64,000 nt of DNA from a candidate division CSSED10-310 bacterium (lineage in GTDB: Bacteria; CSSED10-310), in NCBI GenBank assembly GCA_016931515.1, contig JAFGEQ010000002.1, positions 114,069 through 178,068 of the forward strand, read 5' to 3'. A program made the translations under genes and the position numbers. Shown here in pieces: positions 45,808 through 56,500 of this stretch (position 1 is its first letter; the number at the start of each line of letters is the position of its first letter). Below the pieces are notes generated by a model. The model made no database searches, was not told the DNA's origin, and was given only the letters and a program-made list of their open reading frames with translations.

Positions 45808-48800
45808 CTATAAAGGATCAGCGCATGATCCCAATCCCAGCGCTGCCAGGAATATGCTTTGCGCATCACCGGCAGTCACATCCTCATCCGCGTTGCAGTC
45901 CGCCGCACACCATTCCGGATCCGATGGAACATACGTCCCCAGCGCAATCTGAAATGCCATCTGAGCATCTCCTGCCGTGATCTCGCCATTCAAGTTAACA
46001 TCGCCGCTGTTAATGCATGGATCCGGTGTCGCAGTCGGTTCGGAACATGGAGCGGAGGAGAAAATTACCACATCATCGATATATGAACCCCGATAGTCAT
46101 TGATCATGCCGTCGACAGAATTGAAATTGAATTTAAGATAAATGTTGTGCCCGACATAATCATTCATATCCAGAACATATTCCTGCCAGCCGCCTGAATT
46201 CCCTTCAACCGTCAGCAGATTGATCACGGACTGCCCCTGAACCTGGATCTGGATGGTCAGAATATCGTAACCGCCATATTCTTCACCTTCATGCCAATAC
46301 CAGACGTGATATTCCGCATCGGTGATCGCTGTCAGATCAATAAGTTCCGATGTCAGTGTACCCTCGGTCGTCCCCACATCGTAATTGCATTGCGGTTCCT
46401 GGCCGTAATACCAGCTGCTCACTCCGGAATGATTCTCAGGGCAGCTCCCCGATGCATTCGTGTGATGCCACAAACCGCTGTGCGTCCAGGCTCCCGGTCC
46501 CGACTCCATATCATCGCTGAAATACACAACCTGTTCCCAGGTGACAAAGGAATAATTATCGCCGCCGTTGTCCTCGATGGTCGTATTCCCGGCGATATCC
46601 GTCGACTGCACGTAGAACACATATTCCGTGCAATCCAGCAATCCCGTCAATGAAATGACATGATCTGTTGTCTTTACACTGGACGACACTTCCTCGGTCG
46701 GAAAATCTGTCCCGTAGAATACAACGCTGTCGGATTCCTCATCCGTCACCCAGTGGATAACGGCCTGGCTATAGCTGACTCCGGTCACTTCCACATTGTT
46801 TATCTGAGGAGGTACGCCATCGATAACCGCGGTGGCAGTGACTTCGATGTTGACGCCGCCATGCCCGTCATCTTCATCGATGTACACCGCCTGGATCTGG
46901 TTCCCGTGCTGGACTTCCAGAATACCATTGCCAACGACGGCAGATCCCTCCGAAATCGTTACCGTATCCTGGAAAACAAACGTGGAATTCCCGGTTTCCG
47001 TTAAAACGAATGTTTCCGTATCGCCGTTATCGGAACTGAGAGTCACCGGAACGGTGTCCGGTCCTCCCGGATTCTCATCCAGATCGAGATCCCGCACTGT
47101 GACGACCGCAAACGAATCCGGCTGATATTGCGCCATATCAAACATGATGGTTCCATCGCTGGACAACGCAAAGTCCATTCCAAGATCCGGGTTCCCATAC
47201 AGCGTCCATTCACACATTTCCAGCTCCGTATAGTCCCATCCGTTCATCTGGTATACCTGGGTCAACCCATTCTGCATCGATTCACCCTGCGTCATACCGC
47301 CGGACATGACCCCGCTGGAGAAAAAATAATCCAGCGACTGGCTGGAACCGTCGGACGGTCCGCTCCACCCCGGACACCCATATGCCACCCTCGTGGATCC
47401 TACAAACCCGACCGCGCCCTGCTCGATCATGCGCGCGCCGATGCTGATTTCCGACGTTTCGCTGTTGCTGCATGCATCCGCAAAAATTATCGCAGGATAA
47501 TTGTCGTCGAGTAACGGACAGATCGATGTGTCGACAAACGGCTGTGACGGATACAGCTCATAACATGCCGTTGCTGATCCGTGGCCGGCCCAGTTCACAA
47601 ACGCAAAGGTATTGCTTGTCCAGACACTCTGCACGTTTGAATAACTGGCGTTGTAATCGCAGGAATAGCTGCTCTGCGGAACCTCATACATCCGCGTCAT
47701 GGTCCAGTCTTCCATTCCGGGCTGATCCACCTTCGCTTCCATGAGTACCGCGTTGTCCGTATCATCCCAGAAGAATGTCCCGATCAGCAGGACATTTTTC
47801 TTGAACGACGGGTCATCCGTCATTTCATACGCAATCGTTTTTTCCACGACATGCTGCACCGTCGATGGTGTACTCCATGGAATCCGGCCCACGTTTACCT
47901 CGGAATAAAAATCGCACGAATCGCCGGAACCCAGATACACCTGGTTGCTGTTGGCGTCCCAGGACTGGTTGTCCGGCAGTGACAGCTCGGCAAAATAGAA
48001 ATCCGTATCCGGATCATCGGAAATATGACGCATGGGAACATTGGCCATAGCACCCACAAGGCATACATCCTCAATACCCCATTCCGCGGATGGATATTTT
48101 TCTCTCAGGAAATTACGCATCTTCTGGGCCAGGTCAACACCCGGGTAGGTCGAATTGATCCATTCCGTTGTCACCGAAGTGGCTGTCCGGCCCTTGATGA
48201 TTTCCCAATCAACAAGGTCTGCTGCAACCGTCTGCAGGGCGCTTGTTGTGATCAACACGTATTCGTAAAGACCCCTGCTTCCGGGATTCGACGGATACCA
48301 GGCCTGAGCCTGATCATAGTTCAGTATCAGCGACTGGGCTCTCTGCTCCATTCTCGGCTGATTATCGATCATCGCCGGCTGGCTGCTCACGGGCATCCGG
48401 TAATGGACGTCAAGCGTGATATCGGGATAATAGACCAATGTCCCGGAAACAGGCCGGTATTGATACGGGCTGACCCTGATGTCCACAATATTGTATTTCC
48501 GGAAACCGCCGGACCGGACATATTCGGCTATCGCAGCCGGATAAAGATCATCGGAACCATATACCGCTCTCTGATTGTCCTCAAAAAGACGGGACTCCTT
48601 CGAATCAGACCGTACATCGCCTGTTTCGATCGTCCGCGGTGCAGGTGCAGGCGGAATGTCGATACCGTCCAGTTCCTGCGGTGTTCCGGTACGGACACTC
48701 AGTGACTCGTAAACCGCTCCGGGAGGTATCGCGACGGCGTAAATCCGCGCCGGCAGTCGCGGGCATCCGGGCTCCCTTAAATACCCATATCCTGAGATCG

Positions 48801-48951
48801 AAACCTCATCGCCTCCGTCCTGCTCCAGCATATTGTCCATCAAGACAGGTACGGTAACCGATATCCTGCCCGATTCTCCCCGAACCGTTCCGGGAATAAG
48901 ACCAAGCATGAATATAAAACCTAACAATCCTATCGCGATTTTATGTCTCAT
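45808..48951 (-). CDS. Secreted gingipain-like (C25) protease with dockerin
   Basis: The start is at MRHKIA, with GGAGG six bases upstream; a longer frame to 49083 has no ribosome binding site. The 1047-residue protein has a signal peptide (about 1-26), a propeptide, and a C25 domain with His457 (NWAGHGSAT) and Cys494 (FADACSNSET). These are the classical dyad motifs of gingipain-like proteases. Beta-sandwich units follow, then a MAM-like jelly-roll domain (starting FSDDMESGPGAWTHSG). The C-terminal dockerin pair is GDVNLNGEITAGD and DCNADEDVTAGD. Three such dockerin proteins occur within 17 kb, but only the 2006-residue one has a cohesin-like domain. Confidence 0.92.
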   Translation of the reverse strand: MRHKIAIGLLGFIFMLGLIPGTVRGESGRISVTVPVLMDNMLEQDGGDEVSISGYGYLREPGCPRLPARIYAVAIPPGAVYESLSVRTGTPQELDGIDIPPAPAPRTIETGDVRSDSKESRLFEDNQRAVYGSDDLYPAAIAEYVRSGGFRKYNIVDIRVSPYQYRPVSGTLVYYPDITLDVHYRMPVSSQPAMIDNQPRMEQRAQSLILNYDQAQAWYPSNPGSRGLYEYVLITTSALQTVAADLVDWEIIKGRTATSVTTEWINSTYPGVDLAQKMRNFLREKYPSAEWGIEDVCLVGAMANVPMRHISDDPDTDFYFAELSLPDNQSWDANSNQVYLGSGDSCDFYSEVNVGRIPWSTPSTVQHVVEKTIAYEMTDDPSFKKNVLLIGTFFWDDTDNAVLMEAKVDQPGMEDWTMTRMYEVPQSSYSCDYNASYSNVQSVWTSNTFAFVNWAGHGSATACYELYPSQPFVDTSICPLLDDNYPAIIFADACSNSETSEISIGARMIEQGAVGFVGSTRVAYGCPGWSGPSDGSSQSLDYFFSSGVMSGGMTQGESMQNGLTQVYQMNGWDYTELEMCEWTLYGNPDLGMDFALSSDGTIMFDMAQYQPDSFAVVTVRDLDLDENPGGPDTVPVTLSSDNGDTETFVLTETGNSTFVFQDTVTISEGSAVVGNGILEVQHGNQIQAVYIDEDDGHGGVNIEVTATAVIDGVPPQINNVEVTGVSYSQAVIHWVTDEESDSVVFYGTDFPTEEVSSSVKTTDHVISLTGLLDCTEYVFYVQSTDIAGNTTIEDNGGDNYSFVTWEQVVYFSDDMESGPGAWTHSGLWHHTNASGSCPENHSGVSSWYYGQEPQCNYDVGTTEGTLTSELIDLTAITDAEYHVWYWHEGEEYGGYDILTIQIQVQGQSVINLLTVEGNSGGWQEYVLDMNDYVGHNIYLKFNFNSVDGMINDYRGSYIDDVVIFSSAPCSEPTATPDPCINSGDVNLNGEITAGDAQMAFQIALGTYVPSDPEWCAADCNADEDVTAGDAQSIFLAALGLGSCADPL

Positions 48952-49139
48952 AAGATACCTCCATTTCCAATAATAAACGAGAAGGCAAATATGTTGCCAA
49001 ATACTCATTATTGAGATTTTTATCTGGTTTAATCTGTGGATCGCGGCGAGGGAAAGCACTTTGTGCAGATTATATTTTATCACTTAACAACCGCACACAA
49101 TTTTTAAGGAGGAGGTGGAGTATCTGTCAAGTCTTTCAG

Positions 49140-50405
49140 TTAAAGAGCGCTGAAAGATCCCCATTCAGTCACGTTCCAGGCCAGGAGATCAAACGATTCG
49201 GCATCGAAACAGGCTCCCCAGAACCGCAATCCGCCGGTTAAAGTGACACCGGCTGGCCATTGAAACGCCAGCAGGACTTCCGACCGGTACTGACCGCGTT
49301 GAATCGTCCCGGTGACCCAGTCCACATTCGGGGTGAAATCGGGATAAAACCAGAAGCCGCCGCAAGCATCCAGAATGATGACTTCGATGACATCGAGCGC
49401 TTCAGTGCCCGGATTGCCTGTCCTCCGTTCAAGAACGAACCAGTCGTCTGCGCCCGTTGCCATAGACGGGATATAAAGGCTGTAATGGAGCCCGTCCGGC
49501 ACCGGCAAATCGGAATACTCAAACCATTGCGCATCACGCCCTATATTGCATGTGCCGTATTTCATGTAAGCGACTCCTTCATCACCCCAGCCGGTTCCCC
49601 ACGAGTTCTTGACGAACCAGGCACCGGTGCCGCCGCACATCGCATCATCCCATCCGACGATGATAACACCGTGGTTGATCGGTTGAGTGGCTGCATTTTC
49701 ATAGCATCCGGCAGTATAGAACATGAAATTGTTGTAGACCGTCATGCTGCAGGACAGGGCACCGTGGTAAAGCAAGGCATATTTCAGGGAGTTGATGCTG
49801 TACGGAACCGGGTAAGCTCCGGCGATCCAGCCGACCGGCGAACAGTCGTTTTGCAGGCAATCGCCATCCTCATCGATATAGGGATAACAGGATTCCTCCA
49901 CCAGGCCATAGTCCCGCAATGCCGTCCATCCGTTGATGAAACCGCCATCGCAGCCGTAACCGTTGGCATTGCAGTCGAGCAGCTGCTGTTCAGAGAGGTC
50001 CATCTCTATACCGGTTGCGAGCAGGGCTGCCGATTCGGCTCCACCGATCAGGGAAAACGCCCAGCAGGGGAAACAATCACCCATCCCCTGCTGACGGGCG
50101 GGGGTATATCCGCCGTTTTCGCGCCAATCAAACCGGGTTGGGAAAGTCATGGATTCGACCAGTGGATTGGGTGTCGGCCAAGCCGCAGGCGCAGCGGTTG
50201 TGGAGCCGTAATGCGACATGAGCAACCCGGGATCGCGAATAAAACAGGTGGACACACCGGTCTGACCTGCGATCCAATCCTGCCGGTTGGCGTCAATATC
50301 CTGATTGATCCGGTATAACATGTCATTTTCGTCATCGGAAATTGCCATGACCGGTAGGCTGATAATGAGCAGCAGCGCAAAAATGAGTAAAAAACAATTT
50401 TTCAT
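49140..50405 (-). CDS. Secreted papain-like (C1) cysteine protease with shared C-terminal domain
   Basis: The 421-residue protein has a signal peptide (about 1-21), a short proregion to about 85 and a C1 catalytic domain. The motif QGMGDCFPCWAFS gives catalytic Cys114 with two extra residues relative to the canonical QGxCGSCWAF. INHGVIIVGWDD gives the histidine and VKNSWGTGWGDEG the asparagine. The C-terminal about 110 residues contain ILDACGGFWFYPDFT, AFQWP and LRFWGACFD, matching the ends of the proteins at 11026 and 53516. The start has GGAG seven bases away. This protease lacks a dockerin. Confidence 0.92.
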   Translation of the reverse strand: MKNCFLLIFALLLIISLPVMAISDDENDMLYRINQDIDANRQDWIAGQTGVSTCFIRDPGLLMSHYGSTTAAPAAWPTPNPLVESMTFPTRFDWRENGGYTPARQQGMGDCFPCWAFSLIGGAESAALLATGIEMDLSEQQLLDCNANGYGCDGGFINGWTALRDYGLVEESCYPYIDEDGDCLQNDCSPVGWIAGAYPVPYSINSLKYALLYHGALSCSMTVYNNFMFYTAGCYENAATQPINHGVIIVGWDDAMCGGTGAWFVKNSWGTGWGDEGVAYMKYGTCNIGRDAQWFEYSDLPVPDGLHYSLYIPSMATGADDWFVLERRTGNPGTEALDVIEVIILDACGGFWFYPDFTPNVDWVTGTIQRGQYRSEVLLAFQWPAGVTLTGGLRFWGACFDAESFDLLAWNVTEWGSFSAL

Positions 50406-50485
50406 CAGATGTCTCCGGAGTCATCCATTCAGATGCAATAAAACCTATAAGAAACAGGAAGATCCGTCAATGGTTGTTGGTGCAT

Positions 50486-51658
50486 TCATATACAGGCTCC
50501 GTAAGGGATCATGCAGTAACTGCACACCGGCAGCCAGCCTTCTTTCGCAATAGTGCGCCGGATCCATGTGTATTCCGAACCGTACCAAATATCGCGAAAT
50601 GAAGTCATCCTGACATTACCAACCGAATAAAAATGGCAGAAATGCGCAGGTATCACCGATCCATCCGGGTAGATGTACGTTCCGAGACGGAACAACGGGC
50701 ATTTGAATCCGGGTACATCCGGCATGGGTCGTGGCCGATAATAATTTTGAAGATCCCGGATACTCAGATCGGGTACGAATTCGATGTGGAGATCACGTTT
50801 CGTCCGGGCAACGATTCTGAGTTGATTAATCGCTGCAGAGATGTCACCGATGTCGAACTGGTCGGTATCGATTTGTTCCCCCCATGTCCAGCGAGGGTTC
50901 TGACGCGGATCTTGAGTACAGGCACTCACAGACGCCAGATCCAACGAGCTGAAATGAAAGAAATGCTGAACGGAAAACCGGCGGATGCCGAATTCGGACA
51001 GATACTGCACCGTCGACAGCAGGTGCGGGATGGTTTCCGGTGTCATCACGATAATGGCATTGACACCCGGCGCTTTCGATCCGTATTCGCGGATAAGCTG
51101 ATGCAAGGTTGCCAGGGAGCGGTCCAGTTGGGCGAAATTCCCATTTCCGCGGATGCTCTCGTACACATCGTTCACACCATCGATGGAAATATACAAATGC
51201 CGGATGCCGGCTTTAAAGAGGTCCGCCGCGCAATCCTCCAGAAGCAATCCATTGGTCCCGACTCCGACATGCATGCGGTATCGTTGTGACAATCTTTCTA
51301 CAATCGGGATCGTGTGTTCTGATAACAGGGGTTCGCCCCCGCTGAGCAGCACTTTCGGTTTGAATGTACCGATCTGATCGAGGAAATCGCACCAATTTTT
51401 CCATGACATTTCCCGGCTGAAATCGGTATTCGGCGGAATGCGTTCCGGTCGACTCAAATTTGCCTGCAGTCCGCAGATCCGGCAATGCAGGTTGCATCGC
51501 ATGGTCGGCGCCATGTAAATGACGGCGGGAAGCGGTACGCGGCACCCCGGAACGGTGATGTCTTTTTTAGCCAATTCTATCTTCAGACGATTGAGCAGTA
51601 ACGACGGGTTGTGGATCATCCGAAGCAATTTCTCTTTGAACCGGTGTTGTATCATCAC
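50486..51658 (-). CDS. Radical SAM protein with SPASM domain
   Basis: The 390-residue protein has a radical SAM core with the cluster motif CNLHCRIC (CxxxCxxC) near residue 55 and the SAM-binding GGEPL. A C-terminal SPASM-type cysteine set follows: KCPLFRLG, HFCHF and VCSYCMIPYGAC. Enzymes of this kind often modify peptides or other enzymes (AnSME, PqqE-like). The substrate peptide was not found nearby. It lies downstream of an ATP-grasp gene, but a terminator separates them. It precedes the papain-like protease gene by 80 bases on the same strand. Confidence 0.88.
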   Translation of the reverse strand: MMIQHRFKEKLLRMIHNPSLLLNRLKIELAKKDITVPGCRVPLPAVIYMAPTMRCNLHCRICGLQANLSRPERIPPNTDFSREMSWKNWCDFLDQIGTFKPKVLLSGGEPLLSEHTIPIVERLSQRYRMHVGVGTNGLLLEDCAADLFKAGIRHLYISIDGVNDVYESIRGNGNFAQLDRSLATLHQLIREYGSKAPGVNAIIVMTPETIPHLLSTVQYLSEFGIRRFSVQHFFHFSSLDLASVSACTQDPRQNPRWTWGEQIDTDQFDIGDISAAINQLRIVARTKRDLHIEFVPDLSIRDLQNYYRPRPMPDVPGFKCPLFRLGTYIYPDGSVIPAHFCHFYSVGNVRMTSFRDIWYGSEYTWIRRTIAKEGWLPVCSYCMIPYGACI

Positions 51659-51747
51659 TCTTTTCTATCAAAACAGCAGGAACAATTCTACTGGTTTTAT
51701 CCGATTGCATTGAACTTTTTTAAAGGTCCTGCCGTTTCGCTCTCAAA

Positions 51748-51775
51748 TAAAAAACCGGTCTGATCGACAGACCGG
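51748..51775 (-). terminator. Intrinsic terminator after the ATP-grasp gene
   Basis: An eight-pair stem (CCGGTCTG / CAGACCGG, five-base loop) is followed on the minus strand by six T residues. It lies 31 bases beyond the stop of the ATP-grasp gene and before the radical SAM gene. Confidence 0.9.
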
Positions 51776-51806
51776 CATTGAAATCGGACAACTCCGTGAG
51801 AGTGTT

Positions 51807-53186
51807 TTATTTGTCGGACACGAAGAATACCGGGACCATTCCGCCACCCTGGTGCACGTTGATGACGCTGCCTTCCGCAGCCCGGACGAACGCGCCGGCA
51901 AAATCTCCATCGTGGGACCAGAGATTCAGATTAACATTTTTAGGGGCGAATCCCTTAAAAACACCGGCTTCCACAACCGGGAATTCATCCCGAGGAATGG
52001 ATACGAAATCCTGAACCGTATAAACGATGTTGTCCCGAATCGACTGATCGATCATACCGTTCCATTTTCCATCATCCACAAAACGGCCGACCAGGACTCC
52101 AAAACCGCCATAACCATCATTGGGTTTCAAAACCAGTTTATCCCGGTTTTTCCGGACGAAGGGAATCAGGTCGACTTTCTCGCCCTTATAGTCCGTCTGT
52201 TTATCCAGTAGCGTCCTTGTCCACGGTATATGCCGCTTGTGTATCTCCTGCTCTTCTCTGGAAAAATATTGCGCATACTGCTCATCCGTTAAAATTTCCA
52301 GGATTGATTTCCAGTCACCCGATGCAGCACTGACAGGATTGATAAAACAAACTGCGTTATCGCGCAGGGCTTGGACAAGTTGCTGACTATCGTCCCAATA
52401 TGGATCAAGGATCACGTCATCGATGGCGTCACGGTAGATCAAATGAATCGGTTTACCGCGAAGTGTCAGTATTTTGCCATCGTACCTGAAGTCACGCGGA
52501 TCGCCGAACTCGGTGCTAAATCCCATCGCCTGGTAATACTCAACAAACGCCAGGAAATCACCGAGCACCGTTGAATCACGCTTGCAGACAAACGAAATGT
52601 TCGGTTTGTCGAGCGGTTGGATGCCTTTTCGATCACACCATTCCCGATATTTTTTGAAAAACGTCTTGAAATGCGATTTGACCAGCCAGTCGACATGAAA
52701 TTTATATTTATTCTGCAGTGTCTGAATGACCGGCAGATCCAGGAACATTTCGAGCATCTGATCATGCCAGCCCATACCGCTTGGATCGCCGCAATTGTAT
52801 TCCAGCAGTTTCAGTTCCTGCGTCTCAGGCATGTAGAAGATATCCAGCCGATTGATGATCTGGTGACCCGGGTATCCCGGGTTGATCGCAGCCAGGTCCG
52901 CCACCCGGCCGGCCATCCGTATCTGTTCCTTGAACAGGCCCTTCTTGAAATACAGGTCACCGATCTTGTTCAGCGATGAAATCAGGTTTTTCGTCACCGA
53001 CTGAAGAAGCGGAATCGCTTTCTGATCCATGAAATAAGGTTTTAGGAAAGTTGGAAACAGGTGATCGTCCATGAACATCTTTTTGTCGGTCATCCGCTCC
53101 GCCAGCGTCTGCATCTGAGCAGCCGGGTCGGTAACCGCCAGCGTATCGGCAAAATCCTTGTTGATTCGGTGAAGAATACTGGTCAT
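51807..53186 (-). CDS. Circularly permuted ATP-grasp family protein
   Basis: The 459-residue protein resembles ATP-grasp proteins of the circularly permuted type. LLEYNCGDPSGMGWHDQMLE occurs early, and LVLKPNDGYGGFGVLVG plus FVRAAEGSVINVHQGGGMVPVFF lie near the end, the nucleotide- and metal-binding parts. Such enzymes ligate a carboxylate to an amine, as in glutathionylspermidine synthase or peptide ligases; the substrate is unknown. The start has AAAGGAG six bases upstream. A terminator follows, so co-transcription with the radical SAM gene is probably partial. Confidence 0.72.
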   Translation of the reverse strand: MTSILHRINKDFADTLAVTDPAAQMQTLAERMTDKKMFMDDHLFPTFLKPYFMDQKAIPLLQSVTKNLISSLNKIGDLYFKKGLFKEQIRMAGRVADLAAINPGYPGHQIINRLDIFYMPETQELKLLEYNCGDPSGMGWHDQMLEMFLDLPVIQTLQNKYKFHVDWLVKSHFKTFFKKYREWCDRKGIQPLDKPNISFVCKRDSTVLGDFLAFVEYYQAMGFSTEFGDPRDFRYDGKILTLRGKPIHLIYRDAIDDVILDPYWDDSQQLVQALRDNAVCFINPVSAASGDWKSILEILTDEQYAQYFSREEQEIHKRHIPWTRTLLDKQTDYKGEKVDLIPFVRKNRDKLVLKPNDGYGGFGVLVGRFVDDGKWNGMIDQSIRDNIVYTVQDFVSIPRDEFPVVEAGVFKGFAPKNVNLNLWSHDGDFAGAFVRAAEGSVINVHQGGGMVPVFFVSDK

Positions 53187-53515
53187 TGAAGGCTCCTTTC
53201 AGTTGAGGGCTCTAGGTTGTTTTGAATCATATATGATTTTCGCGGGACGAATCAATCGGGAGGAAAAGGAAGGAGCAGGCCATGAGGAAATGGTGAAAAG
53301 ACGAATAGATGATCGGACGACCCCGATGGTTGTAGGAGCGAAAAATCTTTCACCCCTCATGCGGGACGATGATCATTGATAGGGGAAGACGGGCAGGGGC
53401 AGAGGATTCCGCGTACGCACAATTTTCCGCATGTTATGACTCCTTGTAATTCGAGAACTGAACTGACGTTTTCAGTCAAGTTTATTAGACTGTCATTGAT
53501 GCAGGAGGATGGATC
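53187..53515. other. Divergent promoter region with one REP-like palindrome
   Basis: This 329-base region lies between the divergent ATP-grasp and beta-helix genes. It holds the imperfect palindrome at 53332-53358 and the AGGAGG site of the beta-helix gene near 53502. No confident promoter boxes or additional gene were found. Confidence 0.5.
53332..53358. repeat. REP-like palindrome, GTAGGAGCGAAA type
   Basis: An imperfect inverted repeat reads AGGAGCGAAA, AATC, TTTCACCCCT, with eight of ten arm positions pairing. A related element with the same GAGCGAAA core occurs at 61970-61996. Confidence 0.6.
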
Positions 53516-56500
53516 ATGACTAAAAGAACACGCTTCCTTACGAATCCATTTCAGTTTATTCAGCCGGGAATGACGTTTTTTCAGTGGTTGTTGCTGACTA
53601 TTGCAGCAGCGAGCATTGCATGTGCAGCTGATCTGCATGTTCCGGCGGATTACCCGACCATACAGGCGGCTGTCGATGCCGCCGAGGATGCAGACTGCAT
53701 ACTGGTTGCAGACGGAGTCTTTTCCGGTGACGGTTTCACAAACATCGAATTTAAGGACATCACGATGGCACTCCAATCAGAAAACGGTCCTCTCGGTTGC
53801 GTGATTGACTGTGAACACCAGTCAATCTTCTGCAACATCATCGGCATTCAGACTGGAACGTTGACGATCAGCGGATTCACCGTCATCAACGGATCGACAG
53901 GATACGAGGGCGGCTGCGCAATCCGAAGCTCCAACAGCTCACCCATTATTCAAAAATGCAACTTTTTCTATAACGGCGACATCGACAGAGAAATAAAAGG
54001 TGGCGCGCTTTTTTTCCTGGCCGGCGCTCCGGTCGTCGATCAGTGCCAATTCGAATTCAATGCAGCAGGATTGCATGGCGGAGCCATCGCCGCCCATTCT
54101 TCCGAGCCTCTGATCACCCATTGTACATTTACCGGTAATCTTGCACTCCGGGGCGGAGCCATCTACCTGTATAATTCCGAGGCCGTTATCGGAGGCGCGG
54201 AAGGCAGCGGCAATACATTCCATGATAACTGGGCACCCTACGGAGCTGATCTGTTCAGCGACTCGGAGACAGTTCATGATGCCCGTAACAACCTTTTCGA
54301 CGGTGATTTCGATTCGGATTTCTATGTCCTTCCGGGAACCCAGTTTGATCTGACCGGCAGCACGATTCAGCAGGCACCCATCGAATCCGATGTATATGTT
54401 TCGCCGGACGGCAGTGACCTGAATGACGGGTTGAGTGTAACGACTCCGTTCAAGACGATCCGTTATGCACTGTCCAGACTGTCAGCCGGCGCCTCCAACC
54501 CGTTGACGGTACATCTCTCGAGCAGCGTTTTCTCCATTGCCGGCTCCGGGCAGACCTTTCCTCTGCCGCTGCTGGATCACGTCAGAATTTTAGGAACGGG
54601 ATCGGATCGGACTATTCTCGACGCCACCGGAATCGAATCCCTGTTTCTGGACATGCATGGGAATGGGTGCATTCTGGAGAAGCTCGGACTTGTCAACGCA
54701 ACCGGCCGCGCCGTCGCTTTCGATTATGGTGAACTGACGGTGGACAATTGCCGGTTCGCCGACAATATCGATGAAGGAGGTCTCCGCATCGGGAATGAAT
54801 CGTATGCCGCCGTGTCAGATTCCGTGTTCGAGAACAATCAGTCGGACGGTTTCAACAGCCAGGGGAGCGCCATTGAAATGGATCTGCAGGCTGATATGGA
54901 TGCATGGAACTGCGATTTCATCTCCAACAGCGCCTATTACGGCGGAGCTCTGCACCTGAACGCTGGAACGGCCAGTCTGGATAACTGCCGTTTTTCCGGC
55001 AATACCGCCGAATATGGAGGGTCAATCGCCACATCCCAACGATGCACTCTGATTCTCAGGAATTCGGATATCAGCAACAGTTCAGCGGTCACTCGGGGTG
55101 GAGCAATCAACTGCCAGGGTGTTCATCTCGGGGAGATCACCGGTTGCGTGTTTCATAACAACACCATGCCGATGATCGATCCGAACAGCATGGGTGGCGC
55201 CATCTACTTCGGATATCAGAACGGAATGGAAAGCTGCACGATCCGGGAATGCAGTTTTATCGGTAATGCAGCCGGGTTCGGCGGAGCGGTCTATATTGAT
55301 GAAAATTGCCCTACCGTGATCGAAAACTCAAGTTTTGAAAAGAACCAGGCATTCGGCGGAGGAGCGATCGGTGTCACGCAGAACGGTCTGACACTGGGAG
55401 GATCGCTCGAAACCGGCAACGAGTTTTCCGGTAACAGGGCCGGTGCGGGAGCGGACCTTTTCAGCTTCCATGCAACCGGTGATGTCATGAGTGCCCGTTT
55501 CAATGTCTTCGATGGCAACATCCAATCCGATTACTTTATATCACCGGTTGACCGGTTTAATCTGACCGGATCAACCGGGTCAATCAAACAGGTTTTTATG
55601 GATATGTATGTGTCGCCACTGGGAGATGACGCGAATTCCGGTATCACTCCCGTGCAGCCGGTCCGGAGTCTGACTCACGCCCTCCGGCGCATTGTCGGTT
55701 CAGAGACGAATCCTCTGTTGCTGCATGTGGCGGCCGGTCATTATTCTGAACTTGATACCGGCGAAACATTTCCGCTGCCGTGTCTGCCATGGGTTACTGT
55801 TGTGACTGAAGGAGAAGGATCTCCGATCATCAACGGGAATGGTGTGGATTCAATCTGGGTGGCATGCAACGAGAATCCCGTGATTGAGAATATGGTTCTT
55901 CAGGGTGGAAACAGAGCCATCATGTGTTCCTACAACACTATCCTCACATTGAGGGATTCCTGGATTCTGAACAATGTTACCGGCGGTTCCGGGGGTGGGA
56001 TCTGGAGCGGCTGGACCGGAAGTCTCAAAATGGAGCACTGCCGGTTTTCCGGGAATGCAGCCGAGGGCAACGGTGGTGCGATATATTGTTCACGTAACGA
56101 TGAAATATCCCAGGCGCTCCAGGTCTGGGACTGCATATTCACCGGGAATTCGGCCGCCAACGGCGGTGCGATCTCCCAGCATCGCGGCAAGGGATACATC
56201 GCCTGTTGTTTGTTCGACGGCAACCAGGCAGACTACGGCGGCGGCTATCACTGCGATGACCAGGTGACAACCCGGATCGACAGCTGCCTGTTCACCGCAA
56301 ACGACGCCGGTATCAGTGGCACCGCGCTGTTTATTCAAAGCAATTCATCACCGGCAATCCGGTATTGCACGGTGACGCAGAATCTGGGGCCGTTCGGCGG
56401 GGAGGCGGTGCTCAGCCGCTGGTCCCATCCGCTGATTTCGCACTGCATCGTATGGAACAATGCAGCGAATGAAATAGACACGTTCGGCTATGAAGCGACT

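Noticed and set aside
49260..50318. Long rightward open frame (352 codons) opposite the papain-like protease gene
   Set aside because: It is a shadow of the protease gene on the other strand, has no ribosome binding site or recognisable motif, and its composition follows the antisense of the real gene.
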